From assembly GCF_938039775.1 (NCBI RefSeq), contig NZ_CALHTQ010000139.1, positions 1 through 8,907 on the forward strand: 8,907 bases of DNA. The letters are read 5' to 3'. Below are positions 1 to 5,568 of this stretch, one piece after another. The DNA is from an uncultured Mogibacterium sp. (GTDB lineage: Bacteria > Bacillota_A > Clostridia > Peptostreptococcales > Anaerovoracaceae). Position 1 is the first letter of the stretch, and each line of letters opens with the position of its first letter. Both the position numbers and the translations under genes were made by a program. The notes under the pieces are model-generated. The model had not been told where the DNA came from and searched no databases. It saw nothing but the letters and a program-made list of their open reading frames with translations.

Positions 1-25
1 CAATAGATGAAATCTTCTTTATCAT
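1..25 (-). CDS. Start of an unknown minus-strand gene, cut by the window edge
   Basis: Only eight codons are visible, reading M-I-K-K-I-S-S-I. The call rests on context: an ATG at 25-23, an AGGAG ribosome binding site at 41-37 with 11 bases between them, and a good promoter further upstream at 113-85. The basic start followed by small and hydrophobic residues could begin a signal peptide or membrane protein, but eight residues cannot show this. A GTG in the same frame at 34-32 lies too close to the binding site to be the better start. No function can be given. Confidence 0.5.
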
Positions 26-36
26 GATACACACTT

Positions 37-41
37 CTCCT
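37..41 (-). promoter_or_regulatory. Ribosome binding site of the left-edge gene
   Basis: AGGAG on the minus strand, 11 bases before the ATG at 25-23. The spacing is slightly long but acceptable. It supports a real gene leaving the window on the left. Confidence 0.5.
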
Positions 42-84
42 ATTCATTATTAGATGTAAATTTTTTATTAATTTATCATATATG

Positions 85-113
85 ATTATATTTTAGCAAG
101 TACTGGATATGAA
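85..113 (-). promoter_or_regulatory. Probable sigma-A-type promoter of the left-edge gene
   Basis: The minus strand has TTCATA at 113-108 (four of six matches to TTGACA), a 17-base spacer, and a perfect TATAAT at 90-85. Transcription would start near position 78 and leave a leader of about 50 bases before the ATG at 25. It lies downstream of the long inverted repeat, so the left-edge gene seems to be a separate transcription unit from the acylation cassette. Confidence 0.55.
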
Positions 114-160
114 ACACGTTGCGATTTATAGCTGCAGTCATCACAACTAAGAGTCGTGGA

Positions 161-320
161 AATAAAGAAGTGAAGCGTGAGGTTTCGGCAAGTTCAAGGT
201 TTGCGCTGTAACGAATTAATGAAAGCGAGAATTGTCTCAGCGAATCAAGTTTCGCAGCTTTCATATAATTCGTCAAGCAAACGAGACTCTTTGCCGAGGC
301 TCACGCTTCACTTTTTTATT
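161..320 (+). repeat. 160-bp imperfect inverted repeat with branched fold; MITE-like or long terminator/RNA element
   Basis: The outer arms 161-181 and 300-320 pair over 21 positions with one G-U (167 with 314). Pairing continues with 183-191 to 291-299 (two U-G pairs), 199-204 to 277-282, 211-218 to 266-273 and 219-226 to 257-264. The tip holds two further small hairpins, GAGA/TCTC at 227-238 and GCGAA/TTCGC at 240-255, giving a three-way junction. The four G-T oppositions in the stem are wobbles only as plus-strand RNA and become A-C mismatches on the minus strand. On the plus strand the last arm runs into six T. The stop codon of the DHHW gene (318-316) lies inside the right arm, and the minus-strand transcript leaves the stem into CTTCTTTATTT, so it may end the upstream operon. 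No clear target-site duplication and no coding capacity are seen. It could be a miniature inverted-repeat element, a structured RNA or an unusually long terminator. Confidence 0.75.
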
Positions 321-1506
321 GAAACATCATTGACAGCGAATCATCCGCAAAGAACGTATTCGCATTATAAAGGAACAGCACATCAGTTATCCCCTCTGAA
401 GCAATCAAATCATCGACATTATCAAAGTAATATCTCGGATCCACGACCACGATTTCGCGGTAATGCTGCGCCAGCATAGGAATCACACTGTTCGCATATG
501 AGTCCTTAATCAAGAGCAGCCTTCTGTTAGACTCTGTCGGAGTCTTAACCGTGTACATCGGATGGTTGCTACCTCCGAATACAGTGTACGCATCCTTCTT
601 ATCTAGATTCTTAAGCTGATAGAACTTAGTAGTCTTCTTCTTAGTATCACCATAGTAGATGACTGAAGGCTTGGCTGCCTTCTTATTCTTAGGCAGATTA
701 ATCTTGATGCTATCGTACCTTCCGCCTGTAAATCCACTCTTTGAGTACATGGTTCCCGCGAAGTCGTTCTTAACAACCTTACTCTCAAACTCCATCGGCA
801 TACCTGCACCCAGTGCTGGCACAATCGCCTTGTATGCGATGTATGCTCCGTCGCTCGTCCAGTGGTGGTCAGTTCTATAGTATAGCTGTACATCTTCTTT
901 CTTCTTATTGAAAGTCTTCCTTACATCTATGGTTTTAATTCCTGAAGCCTTGATGGTCTTGTAAAAATCGTCCATCGCTTTGTTCTGATTCGCCAGTCTG
1001 ACAGTTATCGGTAGCTTGTCAGACATGATGTTTCCTGCATTTGGTGCAAGAAGGAATGTCATGTTTAGATTAGGGTACTTCTCCTTAAACGCTTTGAGCG
1101 AATTCTCTACCGTACTCAGCGTCTTCTGATCTGGAGTCACTATATCCTCGATTAGATATCCATCACGAGCTCTATACACCCCGTTAGCTTTGAGCTTTCC
1201 TTCAGTCACATCGACAGCCGACTTAACCTTGATAAAAGACCCACGCATAAGGAACTGATCGTTCACGTAGCTCTCCATCTTGGATTCTAGCCTGCCACCG
1301 AAGTAGTTAGACACAGAAATGCTCGGGAACTCCTGCAGCATGCGGTTTTCAGAAGCCGAGAATGACTTATCTGGAACTATGAGATTTATAAGGAATACAG
1401 CCGCAAGAACAAACACAAAAATAACACCGGTATACGCTGCCATTTTGTTCTCCGAACTTTTGAGCTCGGCATTTATTTCATTTCTAAAACGGTTAATCTT
1501 CTTCAA
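316..1506 (-). CDS. DHHW family protein, AlgJ/AlgX-like O-acyltransferase
   Basis: This 396-residue protein probably transfers acyl (likely acetyl) groups onto a cell-surface glycan outside the membrane. A basic N-terminus is followed by one membrane helix at about 24-44, so the rest should face outward. The family signatures are S-E-N-R at 52-55, the T-D-H-H-W motif at 212-216, and K-D-S-Y at 334-337 before a hydrophobic strand and D-P-R-Y-Y at 356-360. By analogy with the AlgX Asp-His-Ser triad, the predicted catalytic residues are D213, H215 and S336. Translation starts at a TTG (1506-1504), supported by AGGAG six bases upstream. It follows the MBOAT gene by 16 bases, the usual partner order for such systems. 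The C-terminus looks complete although the stop codon lies inside the long inverted repeat. The family is confident; the substrate is unknown. Confidence 0.88.
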   Translation of the reverse strand: MKKINRFRNEINAELKSSENKMAAYTGVIFVFVLAAVFLINLIVPDKSFSASENRMLQEFPSISVSNYFGGRLESKMESYVNDQFLMRGSFIKVKSAVDVTEGKLKANGVYRARDGYLIEDIVTPDQKTLSTVENSLKAFKEKYPNLNMTFLLAPNAGNIMSDKLPITVRLANQNKAMDDFYKTIKASGIKTIDVRKTFNKKKEDVQLYYRTDHHWTSDGAYIAYKAIVPALGAGMPMEFESKVVKNDFAGTMYSKSGFTGGRYDSIKINLPKNKKAAKPSVIYYGDTKKKTTKFYQLKNLDKKDAYTVFGGSNHPMYTVKTPTESNRRLLLIKDSYANSVIPMLAQHYREIVVVDPRYYFDNVDDLIASEGITDVLFLYNANTFFADDSLSMMFQ

Positions 1507-1512
1507 AACTTA

Positions 1513-1517
1513 CTCCT
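1513..1517 (-). promoter_or_regulatory. Ribosome binding site supporting a TTG start
   Basis: AGGAG on the minus strand lies six bases before the TTG at 1506-1504 in the short gap after the MBOAT stop. There is no better-placed ATG, so it fixes the start of the DHHW gene. Confidence 0.65.
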
Positions 1518-1522
1518 CTACG

Positions 1523-2926
1523 CTAGAATCTGAAGTACAGGAACGGATTATACGAACCATATACCAGATATGCGACAGAAACGATGAGTACTGCGAACAC
1601 CAGCGCAGTTCCTACCGCCGGTTTCTTCCTATATAGCTCTCTGAATTTCTCAATTGGATATGGTGTTGCCACACACGCACCGAGCGCCAAAATGATGAAA
1701 TTCGTTCTTATGTAGTAAAGCGTCGTAACATTTATGAACGACACCTTGCCTAGCCCAAACATAACAGCGAGATACGATAGAGCTTTGCTGATATCTGTGA
1801 TGCTAAAGAACACCCAGCTTATCATAACTATGACTATTGCATATACGTGTCTAAACCAGTTTGGTGCCTTCTCTAGATATTTGCCATATACATACTTCTC
1901 TAGTATCAGCAGCACTCCGAAGTATGCACCCCAGAGCACGAAGTTCCAGCTCGCACCATGCCATAGACCAGTCAGTGACCACACTATTAGCAGGTTTAAA
2001 ATATGTCTATGCACCTTTACTCTGTTTCCGCCGAGTGGAATATACACGTACTCACGGAACCAAGTAGAGAGCGACATGTGCCATCTGCGCCAGAAATCCG
2101 TGATAGTCGATGCAATATACGGATAGTTGAAGTTCTCGTCAAACACGAAACCGAACATCTTGCCTAGACCTATCGCCATGTCGGAATATCCGCTAAAGTC
2201 GAAATATATTTGCAGTGTATATGCCGCAATTCCAACCCAATATAGAACCACCGACACTTGACTATGCGGCAGGCTGGATATCTCTGTGTATAGCGAGCCA
2301 AGTGCATTTGCAAGAATAACCTTCTTGCCTAGTCCGAGAATAAATCTCGACGATCCCTCACCAAACTTAACAAGGCTAGTCTCACGATTATCTATCTGAA
2401 GTTCAACGTCTCTATACTTAACGATAGGACCTGCGATGAGCTGAGGGAAGAACGACAGATATAACGAGAACTTGAGTAAGCTATACTGCGGTGCAACCTT
2501 TCCCTTGTACACGTCAAATACGTATGACATCGCCTGGAAGGTGTAGAACGAAATTCCGATTGGCAGTGCGAGTGACGTGTAATGAATATGCCATCCTGTA
2601 ACCGATGTTATCGTATCCATAAGGAATCCGAAATACTTGAAGAAACCAAGTATTAACAGGTCTACCACCACTGTAAACAGCAGATTCCTCCTGCCGCTCC
2701 CTCCATACTTCTGCTCATTATGTATCTGAATGGCCATGAAGTAGTTGAAGAACGCGCTGTACAGCATCAAGAATAGATATACTGGTTCTCCCCAGCTGTA
2801 AAAGAACAAGCTGGCAACAAGTAGCACAATATTGCGCTTCCCCGTCTGCTCCTTCGGAATCAGATAATACACTAGCATCGTAATCGGAAGGAAATAGAAT
2901 ATGAAGATAATACTGCTAAATAACAC
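1523..2926 (-). CDS. MBOAT family membrane-bound O-acyltransferase, AlgI-like
   Basis: This 467-residue polytopic membrane protein is predicted to move acyl groups across the membrane for O-acylation of a surface polymer. The start M-L-F-S-S and the end N-P-F-L-Y-F-R-F are typical of the AlgI branch. Conserved blocks are L-P-I-G-I-S-F-Y-T-F at 121-130, P-Q-L-I-A-G-P-I at 161-168, F-D-F-S-G-Y-S-D at 242-249, F-W-R-R-W-H at 278-283 with I-P-L-G-G-N-R at 296-302, and G-L-W-H-G-A at 320-325. H323 matches the essential MBOAT histidine. Hydrophobic stretches run through nearly the whole length, and the length is normal. The GTG start at 2926 has AGGAGG nine bases upstream and overlaps the end of the DUF4358 gene by 11 bases, which suggests translational coupling. 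DltB-like D-alanylation is less likely, because no dltA, dltC or dltD is present and a DHHW protein follows. Confidence 0.93.
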   Translation of the reverse strand: MLFSSIIFIFYFLPITMLVYYLIPKEQTGKRNIVLLVASLFFYSWGEPVYLFLMLYSAFFNYFMAIQIHNEQKYGGSGRRNLLFTVVVDLLILGFFKYFGFLMDTITSVTGWHIHYTSLALPIGISFYTFQAMSYVFDVYKGKVAPQYSLLKFSLYLSFFPQLIAGPIVKYRDVELQIDNRETSLVKFGEGSSRFILGLGKKVILANALGSLYTEISSLPHSQVSVVLYWVGIAAYTLQIYFDFSGYSDMAIGLGKMFGFVFDENFNYPYIASTITDFWRRWHMSLSTWFREYVYIPLGGNRVKVHRHILNLLIVWSLTGLWHGASWNFVLWGAYFGVLLILEKYVYGKYLEKAPNWFRHVYAIVIVMISWVFFSITDISKALSYLAVMFGLGKVSFINVTTLYYIRTNFIILALGACVATPYPIEKFRELYRKKPAVGTALVFAVLIVSVAYLVYGSYNPFLYFRF

Positions 2927-3413
2927 TTAATAGCACCTCCTCATACTTATCTGGATCCTTGGTAACTCCATAGAATACATACTTGCCCCTCGAAGTCACG
3001 ATTGCATTCTTAAGTTCCTTTACCTGCTCTGGTCCGTAGTTATCAAAAGCCTCTATCTGGTTTGTGATGCGCTTTTCTACAGCATCTTTGACAGCTTTAA
3101 CGTCAGACTTATTCTTGACCTTGATGACCAGAACCTCGTCAACAGAAAGAGCCTCCTTGCTCTTGTAATACAGAACAGCCTCATAATTATTAGCATCTAG
3201 TCCTATAAACTGTACGAGATCACGAGGTTTCTGTTTCTGCAGTTTCTCTATATTAGTCTTCTTGATAAGCTGCGCCTCAATCTTGTCCATCGAGACATCC
3301 TTAGCATTTTCACGACTATACACAATAGCAAGGAAGGCAAGCAGTATAATAACGAGAACACACTTTAGGATTCTGCCATATCTTATAGCATCTCTACGCG
3401 ACTTAGTATTCAT
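2916..3413 (-). CDS. DUF4358 domain protein, membrane-anchored
   Basis: This is a 165-residue protein of unknown biochemical role. A basic N-terminus (residues 1-17) leads into one membrane helix at about 17-33, and the remaining ~130 residues should lie outside the membrane. The soluble part matches the DUF4358 pattern: an alternating strand region around 91-100 (V-D-E-V-L-V-I-K-V-K), a helix with R-I-T-N-Q-I-E-A-F at 115-123, Y-G-P-E-Q at 126-130, and the strand G-K-Y-V-F-Y-G at 143-149. No catalytic motif is evident. Its ATG directly abuts the TAG of the SGNH gene, and AGGAGG lies 11 bases upstream inside that gene. Its end overlaps the MBOAT start. Such tight packing suggests it is an accessory part of the acylation machinery, perhaps binding the glycan or bridging the enzymes, but that is inference. 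Confidence 0.8.
   Translation of the reverse strand: MNTKSRRDAIRYGRILKCVLVIILLAFLAIVYSRENAKDVSMDKIEAQLIKKTNIEKLQKQKPRDLVQFIGLDANNYEAVLYYKSKEALSVDEVLVIKVKNKSDVKAVKDAVEKRITNQIEAFDNYGPEQVKELKNAIVTSRGKYVFYGVTKDPDKYEEVLLSVI
2936..2941 (-). promoter_or_regulatory. Ribosome binding site supporting the GTG start of the MBOAT gene
   Basis: A full AGGAGG on the minus strand lies within the last codons of the DUF4358 gene, nine bases before the GTG at 2926-2924. It supports a start inside the upstream gene and coupled translation. Confidence 0.65.
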
Positions 3414-4223
3414 CTACAGTTCTGCCTCCTCAATCATCCTATCCAGCCAGTACGGATAATACGTTGCCTGAGCATGGATACCGTCACCTGCATATAGCTC
3501 TGGATGCTTCTGCAGAATATCCGCAGTTGGAATATATACGTACTTATTCTTAGCACACATCTTCTTGATGGCACTATTGAATTTCTTGTAGTAGCTAATA
3601 GACTTGTTCTTTGCCATCGCCGCATCGGTAGGTGCCGAGATGCCGCAAACGCAAATCTTCGTCTTAGGAGAAGCCTTGTGGAACGCCTTTAGCCTTGCCT
3701 CATACTTCTTGATAAATGCCTTTTCGTCGCCTCTGTAATTCCCCATGTCGTTCATTCCAAATGCAAAGAACGCTGTGCTTGGATATGTTCCCGCAGCACT
3801 CGAGAATAGGTCGTCACCAGTCATAACACTTGAACCGATTTTACTAAATACCTGATCATCACTTAGCCAGCCATATACGCTTAGCCCCTCGGTAACCGAG
3901 TCGCCGACAACGATACTGCCCTTGAACTTGCTCATATATCTAGCTTTGTTGCTCTTTCCATTCGCAGAAACTTCTCCGCCTAGTGCCGAAACAGCCTCCT
4001 CAACGCTAGATACAGAATTCTTCTGTAGTGCTTCAACGCTTTTCTTATTCTTGTCAATCTCCTCCTGAGCTACAGAAGCCTTGCGGTTGAACTTCAGTAG
4101 GTTGAATAAAAAAACAACAAGAAAAAGCAGCAAGATGATACTTGCTACTTTGTTCTTATCCATGTCTTTGATATATTCTTTTGCTACATTTGTAGCACGA
4201 TTATTATTCTTAACTCTAGCCAT
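3414..4223 (-). CDS. Membrane-anchored SGNH/GDSL-type hydrolase or acyl-esterase
   Basis: This 269-residue protein begins with a basic, Lys/Arg/Asn-rich cytoplasmic tail and has one membrane helix at about 26-44. A Lys/Glu-rich linker, possibly a short coiled coil, follows at 48-75, and then an outside catalytic domain. The SGNH blocks are visible: V-V-G-D-S-V-T-E-G at 105-113 with nucleophile S109, G130 in K-I-G-S, F-G-M-N-D-M at 155-160 with N158, and D-G-I-H at 247-250 giving D247 and H250. It probably adds or removes ester-linked acyl groups on a surface glycan. The ATG at 4223 was chosen because it has an AGAGGA-like site just upstream and begins the basic tail. A GTG at 4265 in the same frame would add 14 residues with no clear role. 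It is the first gene of the four-gene cassette, after a 92-bp AT-rich gap. Confidence 0.85.
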   Translation of the reverse strand: MARVKNNNRATNVAKEYIKDMDKNKVASIILLLFLVVFLFNLLKFNRKASVAQEEIDKNKKSVEALQKNSVSSVEEAVSALGGEVSANGKSNKARYMSKFKGSIVVGDSVTEGLSVYGWLSDDQVFSKIGSSVMTGDDLFSSAAGTYPSTAFFAFGMNDMGNYRGDEKAFIKKYEARLKAFHKASPKTKICVCGISAPTDAAMAKNKSISYYKKFNSAIKKMCAKNKYVYIPTADILQKHPELYAGDGIHAQATYYPYWLDRMIEEAEL

Positions 4224-4255
4224 ATTTCCTCTTCCAGGTAAAATCCTTAGACTAT

Positions 4256-4264
4256 ATAGTACCA
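4256..4264 (-). promoter_or_regulatory. Weak extended -10 candidate before the acylation cassette
   Basis: The minus strand carries TGGTACTAT (TGn plus a four-of-six -10) within the 92-bp gap upstream of the SGNH gene. It partly overlaps the 10-bp palindrome ACTATATAGT at 4251-4260. No good -35 lies 17 bases upstream. The gap also holds A/T runs but no convincing terminator for the minus strand, so the cassette may instead be read through from the exporter genes. Confidence 0.25.
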
Positions 4265-4315
4265 CCTATACAACCTTTTTGTGGCTATTTTTTTTAATCT
4301 AATTCATGAATTTTT

Positions 4316-4777
4316 TTATGCCTTTTTGAGCTTGCGATAGAATAAAGTTCCGTACTTATTCACGATCTCTATTACCATAAATCCCATCGCAATTCCGAGG
4401 CAGTTCAGTACAAGCTGCTTGCCCTCACTCGCGGTCTCCTTAGGCATGTCCATAACCATAGCGTACATTACAAAGTAAAGGTTGTTTCCCGGTACTAGTG
4501 GAAATGCGCATACGCTCTGGAATATCGTTGCAGGTGCTTTATTGACTCTCGCCATAACCTGCGCGTAGCCAGCTACAAATATAGCACTGACAAGTGTCGC
4601 CAAGAAGTAGTTATGGAGAATTCCATCTGTGATTACATACATTCCCCAAGTGCAAAACGCACCTATTCCGCAGAACAGAACCTGCTTCCCTTTAACGTTG
4701 AACCATAGACCGAAGCCCACACAGGCAGCGGTACACGAAATAAATTGTATTATTATACTTGGATGTAATTCGGTCAT
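4316..4777 (-). CDS. Threonine/serine exporter family, small membrane subunit (DUF3815/YjjB-like)
   Basis: This 153-residue all-membrane protein has about five hydrophobic helices (near 8-26, 32-50, 55-74, 85-108 and 123-141). The motif P-L-V-P-G-N-N-L-Y at 93-101 is typical of the small half of split ThrE-type systems. Together with the upstream gene it would make a ten-helix assembly equivalent to single-chain ThrE. In related proteins that transports small substrates such as threonine and serine, or dicarboxylates such as succinate in YjjPB. Its ATG follows the TAA of the large subunit by one base, with AAGGGGG upstream inside that gene, so the two are co-translated. The actual substrate cannot be told from sequence. 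Confidence 0.88.
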   Translation of the reverse strand: MTELHPSIIIQFISCTAACVGFGLWFNVKGKQVLFCGIGAFCTWGMYVITDGILHNYFLATLVSAIFVAGYAQVMARVNKAPATIFQSVCAFPLVPGNNLYFVMYAMVMDMPKETASEGKQLVLNCLGIAMGFMVIEIVNKYGTLFYRKLKKA

Positions 4778-4778
4778 C

Positions 4779-5537
4779 TTAGAACACCCCCTTGAATAAT
4801 AGAATTGCTGAAGCTATACCGAAGGCAATTCCAGCTGCTCCGATTATAGAATTTGAAATATTAAGTATTCCGGCAAGCGTATCCTTGTGCAGTAGGTCGC
4901 TGATTCCGTTGGTAAAACCGAGTGCGCTGACGAGGAGCATTACTACACCAACAGTGATATTACCAGACTTCTCTGCAAATCCAACATACACAGAGAGAAT
5001 GATGAATACTTCTGTGATAAAGGACTGAATAAAGTTGGAAATCAGAGGATTGTTCTCTGTCTTCGCTAGCCTTCTGCCTAGGAAAACGATTATTATAGCC
5101 GACATTACAGCGATGATCGCATCCTTAACTCCACAGTTGAAGAACACACCGAAACCTGCTCCGCCAAGGATTCCTGCGAGATATTCCAGATATGCTGGCT
5201 GCGGTGTTCTGTTCAGAACCTCCTGCAGCATCTTCTCAATCTCATCTGGCTCTGGCTTCTGGTGACATACTCGTCTCGACAAGTTGTTAAGATAGTCGAG
5301 CTTATCGAAGTTAACTGAAGTCGAAGGGATATGTCTAATCTGAGTGATGATATCCCCATCCGCTGTCTCAACAGTTGCCTGAATGTTGCTGTAGATAACC
5401 CAGATATCTGCATGCGTGAAGCCGTAGCTCTTGCACATTCTGTACATGCTGTCCTCAACTCTACTTACCTCGGCGCCTGCGCGGAGCATCTCCCTGCCGA
5501 TGTTCAGAATTTCTTTTAGAATCCTCTTGTAATCCAT
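4779..5537 (-). CDS. Threonine/serine exporter family, large subunit (DUF1212/YjjP-like)
   Basis: In this 252-residue protein, residues 1-112 form a soluble domain with the family signature R-A-G-A-E-V-S-R-V-E-D at 19-29, then Y-G-F at 38-40 and the strand region I-W-V-I-Y-S-N at 45-51. About five membrane helices follow near 116-135, 138-154, 168-187, 194-210 and 228-248. N-G-I-S-D-L-L-H-K-D-T at 210-220 matches the conserved Asp-containing loop before the last helix. It is the larger half of a split ThrE-type transporter, and the small half follows directly. A GGAAGGA site precedes the ATG, 31 bases after the pyrophosphatase stop, so these genes are probably co-transcribed. The link between pyrophosphatase and exporter looks like position only; no shared pathway is evident. 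Confidence 0.88.
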   Translation of the reverse strand: MDYKRILKEILNIGREMLRAGAEVSRVEDSMYRMCKSYGFTHADIWVIYSNIQATVETADGDIITQIRHIPSTSVNFDKLDYLNNLSRRVCHQKPEPDEIEKMLQEVLNRTPQPAYLEYLAGILGGAGFGVFFNCGVKDAIIAVMSAIIIVFLGRRLAKTENNPLISNFIQSFITEVFIILSVYVGFAEKSGNITVGVVMLLVSALGFTNGISDLLHKDTLAGILNISNSIIGAAGIAFGIASAILLFKGVF

Positions 5538-5568
5538 TTCTATCCTTCCTTAATAAAATAAATATAAT

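Noticed and set aside
151..330. Target-site duplication around the 160-bp inverted repeat
   Set aside because: The bases just outside 161 and 320 (gtgga and gaaac) do not match. Shifted boundaries also gave no convincing duplication, so transposition is unproven.
177..479. Plus-strand open frame of 100 codons across the palindrome
   Set aside because: It covers the inverted repeat and the 3' end of the DHHW gene in antisense, has no ribosome binding site, and its product has no recognisable fold.
1734..2126. Plus-strand open frame of 130 codons inside the MBOAT gene
   Set aside because: It is antisense to conserved MBOAT motifs, has no ribosome binding site and an improbable composition; it is a shadow of the real gene.
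316..4223. Interpretation of the cassette as a dlt-type D-alanylation or a defence system
   Set aside because: No dltA, dltC or dltD homologue is present, and none of the proteins carries nuclease, NTPase or toxin motifs. An AlgI/AlgX-type acylation reading fits better.
4224..4265. Upstream 14-codon extension of the SGNH protein from a GTG
   Set aside because: The internal ATG has a nearer purine-rich site and starts a typical basic tail before the membrane helix. The extension is possible but not preferred.
4301..4312. 12-bp palindrome AATTCATGAATT followed by T-run on the plus strand as a terminator
   Set aside because: It is almost all A/T, so the hairpin would be weak, and no plus-strand gene needs a terminator there.
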